Below are positions 7,928-15,994 of a stretch of 64,000 nucleotides of DNA, one piece after another. The notes under the pieces are model-generated. The model was not told the origin of the DNA, did no database searches, and saw only the letters and a program-made list of their open reading frames with translations. Numbering within the stretch: position 1 is the stretch's first letter; every line of letters begins with the position of its first letter. The position numbers and the translations under genes are program-made. The DNA comes from [Mycobacterium] manitobense (lineage in GTDB: Bacteria > Actinomycetota > Actinomycetes > Mycobacteriales > Mycobacteriaceae), in the NCBI RefSeq assembly GCF_025821665.1, contig NZ_JACKSJ010000117.1:1-64000 (forward strand). The letters are read 5' to 3'.

Positions 7928-8742
7928 CGATGACCCCGCCATCCGACACAGAGACGGACATCGACCTCGGCCTGCTCGAGGACGGACTGCGCAAGTCGAT
8001 GTTGTCGCGCTCCGGCGCCGACCTCGACGCCGCGCTGGCCGAACTGGGCTGGGCGGAGATGCTCGCCGACCTGCCCGACGTGGCGATCCCACTGGTGTTC
8101 CGGCTGCTGGGTGAAACCGGTTCGCACGCATCGATCCTCAACGATGTGCTGCTGGAGACCATCGGCGGCCTTCCCGGCGGCACCCCGCCGCTGCCCTACG
8201 CCGGCGGCGCATGGGTGATCTGGGAGCGCGGCGAGGCGAGCGCCAACGAGACGCTTGGCGGGCTGCCGCTGCGCGTGATCCCCGACGGCGAGACGATGCG
8301 GCTGGGCGAGGCCCGTAAGGCGGTCGGCTGGTGGCTGTGCGGCACGGCGCGGGCGATGCTCGCGTTGGCCCGGCAACATGCGCTGGACCGGAAGCAGTTC
8401 GGTCGGCCGATCGCGGGCTTCCAGGCCGTGCGGCACCGGCTGGCCGAGACGCTGGTGGCCATCGAGGGCGCCGAGGCGACACTGGGCCTGCACGGCAATG
8501 AGAGTCCCGACCTGACCGCGATGCTGGCCAAGGCCGCAGCAGGGCGGGCCGCGCTGACCGCGGCCCGGCACTGCCAGCAGGTGCTCGCCGGTATCGGCTT
8601 CACCGAGGAGCACGATCTGCACCACCACGTGAAGCGCGCGCTGGTGCTCGACGGCCTGCTCGGCAACTCGAAGGAACTCACGCGCAAGGCCGGCGCGGGA
8701 CTGCGGGCCCGCGGCTCGGCGCCGCGGCTCGCGCAGCTCTAG
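7924..8742 (+). CDS. Acyl-CoA dehydrogenase, small partner of a heteromeric pair
   Basis: A 272-residue, shortened acyl-CoA dehydrogenase. It keeps the C-terminal helical bundle (ALDRKQFGRPIAGFQAVRHRL, then GIGFTEEHDLHHHVKRA) but has a reduced N-terminal and middle region and lacks the TEPxSGSD signature. This is the usual shape of the non-catalytic subunit of alpha2beta2 FadE heterotetramers. Its ATG overlaps the partner's TGA as ATGA, so the subunits are made together. It ends the plus-strand operon, with only 7 bases before the convergent crotonase gene. Confidence 0.85.
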   Translation: MTMTPPSDTETDIDLGLLEDGLRKSMLSRSGADLDAALAELGWAEMLADLPDVAIPLVFRLLGETGSHASILNDVLLETIGGLPGGTPPLPYAGGAWVIWERGEASANETLGGLPLRVIPDGETMRLGEARKAVGWWLCGTARAMLALARQHALDRKQFGRPIAGFQAVRHRLAETLVAIEGAEATLGLHGNESPDLTAMLAKAAAGRAALTAARHCQQVLAGIGFTEEHDLHHHVKRALVLDGLLGNSKELTRKAGAGLRARGSAPRLAQL

Positions 8743-8749
8743 TCCTGCG

Positions 8750-9532
8750 CTACTTCACGTTCGACTTCATGTCGTCGAGGTTCACCAGCACCGGCCACCC
8801 GCTGACACTCAGCGCATTGCCGTGGCCGGTCTGGTGGATGTCGAACACCGACTGGATGGCGGCGTAGAAGCCCTGCACGTCGAGGGTCTGATTGACCGCG
8901 CGCTTGGCCTGACGCAGCGCGAAGGGCGGCATCGTGGCGATCTGCTCGGCCAGCGCCCTGGTCTCCGTGTCGAGGTCCGCCCGCGGCACCACCCGGTTGA
9001 CCATGCCGGTCTTCTCGGCCTCCTCGGCGGTCAGCGGCCGGCCGGTGAACAGGATCTCCTTGGCCTTGCGCGGGCCGAGTTCCCAGGTGTGGCCGTGGTA
9101 TTCGACGCCGCCGATTCCCATCAGCGCCACCGGGTCGGAGAACAGTGCGTCGTCGGCGGCCACGATCAGGTCGCACGGCCAGCACAGCATCAGCCCCCCG
9201 GAGATGCAGCGGCCCTGGACGGCGGCGATCGACGGCTTGGTCGTGTTGCGCCACTTGAGGGTGTACTCCAGGTAGCGCTTGTGCTCGTGCTGGATCAGGA
9301 ACTCCAGCGTGATCTTGTCGGGCACCGGGCCGCCACCGCGCAGGTCGTGACCGGCGGAGAAGTGTTTCCCGTTCGCGCGCAACACGATCACCACGACCTC
9401 GGGGTCCTCGGCGGCCTTCGTCCATGCGGCGTCGAGTTCGTCGAGCAGTTCCGGGTTCTGGGCGTTGGCCGCCTCCGGCCGGTTGAGCGTGATGGTGGCG
9501 ATCTTGTCGGCGACGTCGTAGTCGATGTACAC
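8750..9532 (-). CDS. Crotonase-family (enoyl-CoA hydratase/isomerase-like) protein
   Basis: A 260-residue crotonase with the oxyanion-hole region FSAGHDLRGGG and the QGRCISGG turn. The two glutamates of classical hydratases are not in place: the CELA position reads GLMLCWPCDL and the PE position reads SDPVALMG. It may therefore be an isomerase, a C-C hydrolase or a hydratase with different chemistry. It is the second gene of a minus-strand pair with the acyl-CoA dehydrogenase at 9560, 27 bases apart, under the operator at 10800. Confidence 0.82.
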   Translation of the reverse strand: MYIDYDVADKIATITLNRPEAANAQNPELLDELDAAWTKAAEDPEVVVIVLRANGKHFSAGHDLRGGGPVPDKITLEFLIQHEHKRYLEYTLKWRNTTKPSIAAVQGRCISGGLMLCWPCDLIVAADDALFSDPVALMGIGGVEYHGHTWELGPRKAKEILFTGRPLTAEEAEKTGMVNRVVPRADLDTETRALAEQIATMPPFALRQAKRAVNQTLDVQGFYAAIQSVFDIHQTGHGNALSVSGWPVLVNLDDMKSNVK

Positions 9533-9559
9533 GGTGGCGTCCTCTGTTCTGGTGGTCGA

Positions 9560-10747
9560 TCAGGTCCGGGGCAGGCCGAGCGCCCGCTGGGCGATGATGT
9601 TGCGCTGGATCTCGGAGGTGCCGCCGGCGATGGTGCCGGCGAAGCTTCGGGTGTACCGCTCGAACCACCCGCACGAGTGGCCCTCGATGTTCAGCGGCGT
9701 GTACGGGCCGATGGTGGTCGGATGCGCCAGGCCGTCGGCGCCCGCGGCGGCCAGCGCGTACTCGGTCGCCGACTGGTTGGCTTCCGATCCGAGCAACTTG
9801 AGCACCGACAGCGCGGCCGGGTCCTCGTCGCCGCGCGCGGCGCGGGCGAGTGCGATGGAGCCCAACAGGCGCAGCGCCTCGGTGTCCATCGCCAGCGTCG
9901 CGTATCGGTCGCGGTCGAGTGTGGTGCTCGGCCGGAAGTCGTCGACGAGGTCGGTCAAGCGGTCGGCGTAGCTCAGCCACAGCATGTTCCGCTCGTGGCC
10001 GAGCGAACCGTTGGCCACCCGCCAGCCGTCGTTCTCCGGTCCGATCAAGTTGGCGGCGGGCACCCGGACGTCGTTGAAGAAGACCTCGTTGAAGTCGAGG
10101 TCGTCACGGTCGCACACGGATGCGAACGGCCTGCAGACCACACCGGGCAGGTCGGTCGGGATCATCAGCACGCTGATCCCCCGGTGCTTCGTCGCGTCCG
10201 GGTCGGTGCGGACGAACGTGAGCACCATGTCGGCGTCGTGGGCGCCCGACGTCCACACCTTCTGTCCGTTGACGACGTACACCGCGTCGTCGCCGCTGCC
10301 CTCCCGTACCGCCCGGGTGCGCAGCGATGCGAGGTCGGAGCCCGCGCCCGGCTCGCTCATGCCGAGCGCAGCGGTCTTCTCCGCCTTGAGGATCGGCACC
10401 GCCCACTGCTGCTGTTGCTCGGGCGTCCCGAACGAGATCAGCGATGCCGCGATGATGCCGACGCCCTGCGGGTTGAAACTCAGGTAGATCCGCCGCCGGG
10501 ACAGCTCGAGCTGATGGACGTACTGCTGCAGCAGGGTGGCGTTGCGGCCGCCGAACTCCGGTGAGTGTCCGGGCAGCAACCAGCCGTGGTCGAACAGCTT
10601 GCGCTGCCACCTCCGCGCCCAATCGGGGATGTGCGCGGTGGACCGGGGCCGCTCGACCGCGTCGGCGTGCGGTGGGAGGTGTTCGTCCAGAAAGGCGGCG
10701 AATTCCGCCCGGAAAGCCTCGACATCGGCGTCAAATGACAGCTGCAC
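9560..10747 (-). CDS. Acyl-CoA dehydrogenase (FadE family)
   Basis: A full-length 395-residue acyl-CoA dehydrogenase. It shows the MSEPGAGSDLASL signature, NGQKVWTSGAHDAD, the GHERNMLWL helix holding the likely catalytic glutamate, and AGGTSEIQRNIIAQRALGL at the C-terminus. It belongs to the mycobacterial FadE group whose catalytic Glu is in the mid helix rather than before GT. It is transcribed divergently from the TetR gene. A minus-strand promoter (-35 TTGTAA, 17-bp spacer, -10 TAGTAT) overlaps the palindromic operator at 10800, so repression by that site is likely. Confidence 0.9.
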   Translation of the reverse strand: MQLSFDADVEAFRAEFAAFLDEHLPPHADAVERPRSTAHIPDWARRWQRKLFDHGWLLPGHSPEFGGRNATLLQQYVHQLELSRRRIYLSFNPQGVGIIAASLISFGTPEQQQQWAVPILKAEKTAALGMSEPGAGSDLASLRTRAVREGSGDDAVYVVNGQKVWTSGAHDADMVLTFVRTDPDATKHRGISVLMIPTDLPGVVCRPFASVCDRDDLDFNEVFFNDVRVPAANLIGPENDGWRVANGSLGHERNMLWLSYADRLTDLVDDFRPSTTLDRDRYATLAMDTEALRLLGSIALARAARGDEDPAALSVLKLLGSEANQSATEYALAAAGADGLAHPTTIGPYTPLNIEGHSCGWFERYTRSFAGTIAGGTSEIQRNIIAQRALGLPRT

Positions 10748-10799
10748 GGCACTCCCGGGGCGCTCGCAAACGTGGAAAGCCTTCTCTAATCTTCAGAAT

Positions 10800-10824
10800 G
10801 AGAATACTATTCTCATCGTGAGAA
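10800..10824. promoter_or_regulatory. Palindromic operator GAGAATACTATTCTC plus adjoining half-site
   Basis: A near-perfect inverted repeat at 10800-10814, followed after 5 bases by another GAGAA (10820-10824), giving half-sites at regular 10-bp steps. The site lies between the divergent acyl-CoA dehydrogenase (start 10747) and TetR gene (start 10937). It covers the -10 and part of the spacer of the minus-strand promoter and lies upstream of a TACAAT (10828-10833) usable for the plus strand. Autorepression by the TetR product is the natural reading. Confidence 0.75.
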
Positions 10825-10832
10825 AGTTACAA
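10804..10832 (-). promoter_or_regulatory. Candidate sigma-A-type promoter for the 9560-10747 operon
   Basis: Read on the minus strand, TTGTAA (10832-10827) is followed after exactly 17 bases by TAGTAT (10809-10804). Transcription would start near 10797, about 50 bases before the dehydrogenase ATG. The operator overlaps it almost completely. Confidence 0.5.
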
Positions 10833-10936
10833 TCTCAGGCACGTCGGTCGCGAGGGGGTCCAGGACCACAATGCCAAGGCGTTCTCCGGTACAGTTCATC
10901 CATGTTCTCCCCAGTCGGCAAGCGTCTGAGCAGCCG

Positions 10937-11590
10937 GTGAGCACCCCCAGCGAAGAGCCGGCCTGGAAGCAGCGCGCGGTCGAGCGGTCCATCAAGACCG
11001 CCAAGCTGCGCGCCGCACAGCGGGTCCAGCGCTTCCTGGATGCGGCCCAGGCGATCATCATCGAAAAGGGCAGTACCGACTTCACCGTCCAAGAGGTCGT
11101 CGACCGTTCACGGCAGTCGCTGCGCAGTTTCTATCTGCAGTTCGACGGCAAACACGAGCTGCTGCTGGCGCTCTTCGAAGACGCGTTGAGCCGGTCGGCC
11201 GAGCAGATCCGCGCCGCGACGGCCAGCCACTCCGACCCGATCGAGCGCCTGAAGGTGGCCATTCAGCTGCTGTTCGAGTCGTCGCGACCCGATCCCACCG
11301 CCAAGCGGCCGCTGTTCACCGACTTCGCACCCCGGTTGCTGGTGTCCCACCCGGCCGAGGTCAAGATCGCGCACGCGCCCTTGCTCGCGCTGCTCACCGA
11401 GCTGATGGAAGACGCCAGTGAGGCGGGCCGGCTGCGGGAGGGGATCAACCCCAAGCGGATGGCGGCGATGACGATGCAGACCGTCATGTTCGTCGCCCAG
11501 TCCAGTGGCGGAAACGATGATGCCACCATCCACCCCATCGGTGCCGAAGAGGTGTGGGACTTCTGCTCCCACGGGTTCGCCGCCAGCTAG
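10937..11590 (+). CDS. TetR-family regulator, probable owner of the GAGAA-N5-TTCTC operators
   Basis: A 217-residue TetR repressor if started at the GTG at 10937; an in-frame ATG at 10871 would add 22 residues of low-complexity leader. The N-terminal helix-turn-helix is visible (FTVQEVVDRSRQSLRSFYLQF), followed by the family's KHELLLALFEDAL helix and a helical ligand domain. The gene is bracketed by three copies of the palindrome (10800, 11593, 11663), the arrangement expected for an autoregulated repressor that also controls the next gene. Members of the family usually respond to acyl-CoA or hydrophobic ligands. Target assignment is inferred from position alone. Confidence 0.85.
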   Translation: MSTPSEEPAWKQRAVERSIKTAKLRAAQRVQRFLDAAQAIIIEKGSTDFTVQEVVDRSRQSLRSFYLQFDGKHELLLALFEDALSRSAEQIRAATASHSDPIERLKVAIQLLFESSRPDPTAKRPLFTDFAPRLLVSHPAEVKIAHAPLLALLTELMEDASEAGRLREGINPKRMAAMTMQTVMFVAQSSGGNDDATIHPIGAEEVWDFCSHGFAAS

Positions 11591-11592
11591 CG

Positions 11593-11607
11593 GAGAACCG
11601 AGTTCTC
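11593..11607. promoter_or_regulatory. Palindromic operator GAGAACCGAGTTCTC
   Basis: A perfect GAGAA-N5-TTCTC repeat three bases after the TetR stop codon, 70 bases (about seven helical turns) from the next copy at 11663. The pair sits on the same face of the DNA upstream of the mycofactocin-type SDR gene, which would suit cooperative binding. A loose GAGAGG half-site follows at 11615. Confidence 0.68.
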
Positions 11608-11662
11608 GGCTGCCGAGAGGGCATTCACATCGCGGACACGCCCGTGGTCGCCAACCGTTGCC

Positions 11663-11696
11663 GAGAATGGGATTCTCGTAAGCGGAGAGTATAAAT
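11663..11696 (+). promoter_or_regulatory. Palindromic operator GAGAATGGGATTCTC with adjacent -10 element
   Basis: The 15-bp repeat occupies 11663-11677. A TATAAAT sequence (11690-11696) suited to a -10 box lies 12 bases downstream, so the operator covers the -35 position. Transcription would start near 11703, leaving a leader of about 165 bases before the SDR ATG at 11869. I see no riboswitch or strong hairpin in that leader. Confidence 0.65.
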
Positions 11697-11868
11697 CGCG
11701 CGGAATGAGCGCCTCATTGACACAATTGGACACCGGTGACAGAGTGCCCGATGAGAAGTGCTGTGCAATCGCCCAACATGCCACTGCCGACATCAGACAC
11801 CGCGGACGTGTTCGACCGTCGGCGCCACATACACACCACGAAGTCCCCTGTGAAGAATCGAGGAATCA

Positions 11869-12705
11869 ATGACCGGACGCGTAGAGGGCAAGGTCGCCTT
11901 CATCACCGGTGCCGCACGCGGGCAGGGTCGCGCGCATGCGGTGCGACTCGCCCAGGAGGGCGCGGACATCATCGCCGTCGACATCTGCAAGCAGATCGAC
12001 AGTGTCCGGATCCCGCTGTCCACGCCCGAGGATCTGGCCGAGACCGCGGATCTGGTCAAGAACGCGGGCGCCCGCATCTACACGGCCGAGGCGGACACGC
12101 GTGACTACGACACGCTGAAGGCGGCCGTCGACGCCGGCGTCGAGGAGTTCGGTCGGCTCGACATCATCGTGGCCAACGCCGGCATCGGCAACGGCGGCGA
12201 GACGCTGGACAAGACCAGCGAGGGTGACTGGACGGACATGATCGACGTCAACCTCGGCGGCGTGTGGAAGACGGTCAAGGCCGGTGTCCCGCACATCCTC
12301 GCGGGCGAGCGCGGCGGGTCGATCATCCTCACCAGCTCGGTCGGCGGCCTGAAGGCCTACCCGCACACCGGTCACTACGTCGCCGCCAAGCACGGCGTCG
12401 TCGGCCTGATGCGCACCTTCGCGGTCGAACTGGGCGCCAAGAACATCCGCGTCAACTCGGTGCACCCGACTAACGTGAACACGCCGCTGTTCATGAACGA
12501 GGGCACGATGAAGCTGTTCCGCCCCGACCTGGAGAACCCGGGCCCCGACGACATGAAGGTGGTCGGCGAGTTCATGCACACGCTGCCCATCGGATGGGTC
12601 GAGCCCGAGGACATCGCCAACGCGGTGCTGTTCCTGGCCTCCGACGAGGCCCGCTACATCACCGGCGTCACGCTGCCGGTCGACGGCGGCAGCTGCCTCA
12701 AGTAG
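11869..12705 (+). CDS. Mycofactocin-coupled short-chain dehydrogenase
   Basis: A 278-residue SDR. The N-terminus VAFITGAARGQGRAHAVRLA and the DIIAVDICKQID segment are the hallmark of the mycofactocin-associated SDR subgroup (TIGR03971 type), in which a tightly held NAD is recycled through the peptide-derived cofactor mycofactocin. Catalytic Ser157, Tyr170 and Lys174 are visible (TSSVGG and YVAAK), with an insertion around residues 40-55 typical of the group. It would oxidise an alcohol to a ketone or aldehyde. The gene is under two palindromic operators and ends in a strong hairpin. Confidence 0.88.
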   Translation: MTGRVEGKVAFITGAARGQGRAHAVRLAQEGADIIAVDICKQIDSVRIPLSTPEDLAETADLVKNAGARIYTAEADTRDYDTLKAAVDAGVEEFGRLDIIVANAGIGNGGETLDKTSEGDWTDMIDVNLGGVWKTVKAGVPHILAGERGGSIILTSSVGGLKAYPHTGHYVAAKHGVVGLMRTFAVELGAKNIRVNSVHPTNVNTPLFMNEGTMKLFRPDLENPGPDDMKVVGEFMHTLPIGWVEPEDIANAVLFLASDEARYITGVTLPVDGGSCLK

Positions 12706-12713
12706 CTCGTCAC

Positions 12714-12753
12714 GAATGCCCCGGGTGCGGACACCGTCCGCGCCCGGGCATTC
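12714..12753 (+). terminator. Strong hairpin terminator after the SDR
   Basis: GAATGCCCCGGGTGCGGAC pairs with GTCCGCGCCCGGGCATTC across a 3-base loop, leaving only two or three imperfect positions. It begins 8 bases after the SDR stop. There is no T-run, as is common for mycobacterial terminators. It separates the regulator/SDR unit from the WS/DGAT gene. Confidence 0.75.
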
Positions 12754-12873
12754 GGCACTTCGGCCTAAACCCTCCGGCCGTCGGCGCCGGGATGGTTGCA
12801 TGGTTTCCTGGGGCCGCGGGGAACCCCACTGCAGGAGCGCTGGGCGATCCGTGGGGCAGAAACGAGGTGGGGC

Positions 12874-14331
12874 GTGAAGCGGCTCAACGGCATGGACGCC
12901 ATGCTGCTGTACAGCGAGACCCCGAACCTGCACACCCACACCATGAAGGTGGCGATCATCAACGCCGCCGAGTACGTGCCCGACCCGGCCGACGACGGCA
13001 ATGCGGAATTCTCGTTCGATGTGTTCCGCCGCACCATCGCCCGCCGGCTGTACATGCTCGACCCGCTGCGCTACCGGCTGATCGACATCCCGTTCCGCCT
13101 GCACCATCCGATGTGGCTGGAGAACTGCCCGGTCGACCTCGACTACCACGTGCGCAGGGTGCGGGTCCCGGCGCCCGGCGGGCGGCGCGAACTCGACCGG
13201 GTGATCGGCGAGATCGCCGGCACCCCACTCGACCGCAGTCGTCCGCTGTGGGAGTTCTACTTCGCCGAGGACATGGCCGACGACCGGTACGCCCTGATCG
13301 GCAAGGTGCACCACACCCTGGCCGACGGGGTCGCCTCGGCGAATCTGCTGGCTCGCCTGATGGACCTCGCGGGCACGCCGCGCACGGAGCAGGACGAGTA
13401 CGCCACCTGCGAGCTGCCGACGACGACCGAGCTGGTGCGGGAGGCCGCCCGCGACCACATGCACCAGATCTCGGAGATTCCGAGCCTGGTGCGCGACGCG
13501 GCCCGCGGCATCGCCCGGGTGCGGCGGCGTTCGCGCGAGAAGCACGACGACGCAGGGATGGCGAAGATGTTCGACACCCCGCCGACATTCCTCAACCACG
13601 TGGTGTCACCGGTGCGGACCTTCGCGACCGCCTCGGTGGCGCTGACGGAGGTGAAGGAGACCGCGAAGCACCTCGGGGTCACCTTCAACGACATCGTGCT
13701 GGCGATGGCCGCCGGTGGTCTGCGGGAACTGTTGCTGCGCTACGACGGTCGTGCCGACCGGCCGATCCTGGCCTCGGTACCGGTGAGCACCAACCGCTCC
13801 GCCGACCGGGTCACCGGCAACGAGATCAGCGGTCTGGCGGTGTCGCTGCCGGTGCACGTCGACGATCCGCTGGAACGGGTCCGGCTCACGTCGCAGGCGG
13901 CCCGCAGCGCCAAGGAGTTCAACGAGCTGCTCGGCCCGGGCCTGCAGGGCAGGATGATGGAATTCCTGCCCACCGCGGTCGCACCGGGCGCCTTCCGGTG
14001 GCAGTCCCAGCGCGCCGCGCACAACCGCATCATGAACGTCGCCGTGTCGAACGTGCCGGGACCCCGAGAACGCGGCCACATCGGCGGCGCCCCGGTGACC
14101 GAGATCTACTCCGTCGGCGTGCTGTCACCCGCCAGCGCGTTCAACATGACCGTGTGGAGCTATGTCGACCAGGTCGACATCTCGGTGCTGTCCGACGACC
14201 GGACATTCGACGACGTGCACGAGGCCACCGACGCGATGGTGCACGAACTGGCCGAGATCCGGCGCGCCGCAGGGCTGCCCGGACTCACCGAGGTCACCAC
14301 CGCGATGAAGCCGGCTCCGGCGGCCGGCTAG
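12874..14331 (+). CDS. Wax ester synthase / diacylglycerol acyltransferase (WS/DGAT)
   Basis: A 485-residue WS/DGAT, the enzyme that joins acyl-CoA to diacylglycerol or a fatty alcohol to form storage lipid at the membrane/lipid-body surface. The catalytic HHxxxDG motif is H146-H147-T-L-A-D151-G152 (KVHHTLADGVAS). The family blocks PLWEFYF, NDIVLAMAAGGLRELL and NVPGPRE are present. The GTG at 12874, behind GAGGTGGGG, is preferred to upstream codons because translation from there begins VKRLNGMDAMLLYSE, as family members do. It overlaps the convergent FadD gene by 4 bases. Neighbouring FadD and PlsC-like genes suggest a small acyl-lipid assembly module. Confidence 0.9.
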   Translation: MKRLNGMDAMLLYSETPNLHTHTMKVAIINAAEYVPDPADDGNAEFSFDVFRRTIARRLYMLDPLRYRLIDIPFRLHHPMWLENCPVDLDYHVRRVRVPAPGGRRELDRVIGEIAGTPLDRSRPLWEFYFAEDMADDRYALIGKVHHTLADGVASANLLARLMDLAGTPRTEQDEYATCELPTTTELVREAARDHMHQISEIPSLVRDAARGIARVRRRSREKHDDAGMAKMFDTPPTFLNHVVSPVRTFATASVALTEVKETAKHLGVTFNDIVLAMAAGGLRELLLRYDGRADRPILASVPVSTNRSADRVTGNEISGLAVSLPVHVDDPLERVRLTSQAARSAKEFNELLGPGLQGRMMEFLPTAVAPGAFRWQSQRAAHNRIMNVAVSNVPGPRERGHIGGAPVTEIYSVGVLSPASAFNMTVWSYVDQVDISVLSDDRTFDDVHEATDAMVHELAEIRRAAGLPGLTEVTTAMKPAPAAG

Positions 14332-15950
14332 TCGAGGTGCGCGCGCAGATCGTTGCGCAGCACCTTGCCGGTGCTGCCCCGCGGTAACTCGTCGAGCACG
14401 GCGATCTCGCGCGGCACCTTGTAGTTCGCCAGGTTCTCGCGGACGTGCTGTTTGAGGGTGTCCGGTGTGGTGGCGCCGCGGTCGGCATCGCCCGAGAGCA
14501 CCACGAACGCCGCAAGGCGCTGGCCGTACTCGGCGTCGTCCACCCCGATCACCGCGGCCTCGGCCACGTCGGGGTGCTTGATCAGCGCCTTCTCCACCTC
14601 GATCGGGTACACGTTCTCGCCGCCCGAGACGATCATCTCGTCGTCGCGACCGACGACGAACAGCCTGCCCTCGTCGTCGAGATAGCCGAGATCGCCGGAG
14701 GCCATGAAGTCCTCGTGGAAGTCCTTGGTGGCCCCCGAGGTGTAGCCGTCGAACAGGGTTCCGCTGCGCACGTAGATCCCACCGGTCTCACCGGCGGGAA
14801 GCGGGCGGAACTCGGCGTCGAGGATGCGGATCTCGGTGCCCGGAGCCGGTTTTCCGGCGGTGTCGGGTGCGGCACGGAGGTCGGCCGGGGTGGCGGTGGC
14901 GATCATGCCTGCCTCGGTGGCGTTGTAGTTGTTGTAGATGACGTCACCGAACTGGTCCATGAACCGGATCACCACGTCGGGGTGCATCCGCGAACCCGAC
15001 GCGGCCGCGAACCGTAGTGTCTTGCCGCTGTAGCGGTTCCGCACCTCGTCGGGCAGGTCCATGATCCGGTCGAACATCACCGGCACCACGATCAGCCCGG
15101 TCGCTCGGTGCTCGTCGATCAGGGCGAGCGTGGCCTCTGGGTCGAACTTCCGCCGGGTGACGATGGTGCACGCCATCAGCGCGGAGAAGAGCAGCTGCGA
15201 GAACCCCCAGGCGTGGAACATCGGTGCGGCGACGACCGTGGTCTCCTCGGCACGCCACGGTGTGCGGTCCAGGATCGCCTTCAGGTCCCCCGCGCCGCCG
15301 CCACCCTCGGCGCGCCGCGCTCCCTTCGGGGCGCCGGTGGTGCCGGACGTCAACAGGATCATCCGGCTCTTGCTGGTTGCCGGCTCGGGCCGCTTCCCGG
15401 CGTTCTCCTCGACGAGGCCCTCGACGGAGCGGATGCCGTCGCCGGCCGGCGCGTCGGTCCAGCCGAGGATCCGCACGGCGTCCGGCAGGGCGGCGAGTGC
15501 GGTGTCCACCACCGCCGTGAACTCCTCGTCGTAGATCACCACGTCGGCGCCTTCGCGCTCGACGACGTCGGCCAGCGCCGGACCGGCGAAGGAGGTGTTC
15601 AGTAGCAGGATGTCGGCGCCGATGCGGTTGGTGGCCACCAGTGCCTCGACGAATCCGCGGTGGTTGCGACACATGATGGCAACGGATTTCGGGGTGCCAC
15701 CCGGCAGCCGCTGCAGGGCGACCGCGAGTGCATCGCACCGGTCGTCGAGTTCCCGCCAGGTCAGCGTGCCGATCTCGTCGATCAACCCGGCCCGGTCGGG
15801 GCAGCGCTCGGCAGCGGCGGCCACGCCCATGGTCGCGGTCAGTCCGACCCGTCGACCCGCCAACGCCATCCGCACGTAGCGGTCGGGCCGCATCGGTGCG
15901 ATCAGCCGGGCACGCCAGAGGGTCTGCACGAATCCGAGGATGTCGGCCAT
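14328..15950 (-). CDS. Acyl-CoA synthetase (FadD, AMP-binding family)
   Basis: A 540-residue ANL-superfamily ligase that adenylates a carboxylic acid and transfers it to CoA. The P-loop-like motif LLTSGTTGAPKGARR, the MFHAWGFSQLL block, the NNYNATEAGM motif, GYLDDEGRLFVVGRDDEMI and the C-terminal catalytic lysine (GSTGKVL) are all visible. Length is normal for fatty-acyl-CoA ligases. It is transcribed after the PlsC-like acyltransferase, 44 bases apart, and converges with the WS/DGAT gene. Substrate is unknown; a medium/long-chain or hydrophobic carboxylate is plausible. Confidence 0.9.
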   Translation of the reverse strand: MADILGFVQTLWRARLIAPMRPDRYVRMALAGRRVGLTATMGVAAAAERCPDRAGLIDEIGTLTWRELDDRCDALAVALQRLPGGTPKSVAIMCRNHRGFVEALVATNRIGADILLLNTSFAGPALADVVEREGADVVIYDEEFTAVVDTALAALPDAVRILGWTDAPAGDGIRSVEGLVEENAGKRPEPATSKSRMILLTSGTTGAPKGARRAEGGGGAGDLKAILDRTPWRAEETTVVAAPMFHAWGFSQLLFSALMACTIVTRRKFDPEATLALIDEHRATGLIVVPVMFDRIMDLPDEVRNRYSGKTLRFAAASGSRMHPDVVIRFMDQFGDVIYNNYNATEAGMIATATPADLRAAPDTAGKPAPGTEIRILDAEFRPLPAGETGGIYVRSGTLFDGYTSGATKDFHEDFMASGDLGYLDDEGRLFVVGRDDEMIVSGGENVYPIEVEKALIKHPDVAEAAVIGVDDAEYGQRLAAFVVLSGDADRGATTPDTLKQHVRENLANYKVPREIAVLDELPRGSTGKVLRNDLRAHLD

Positions 15951-15994
15951 CGTTCCTTCCTATCCGATCGGGAGCGCGAACCCCGCGGCCGGGA

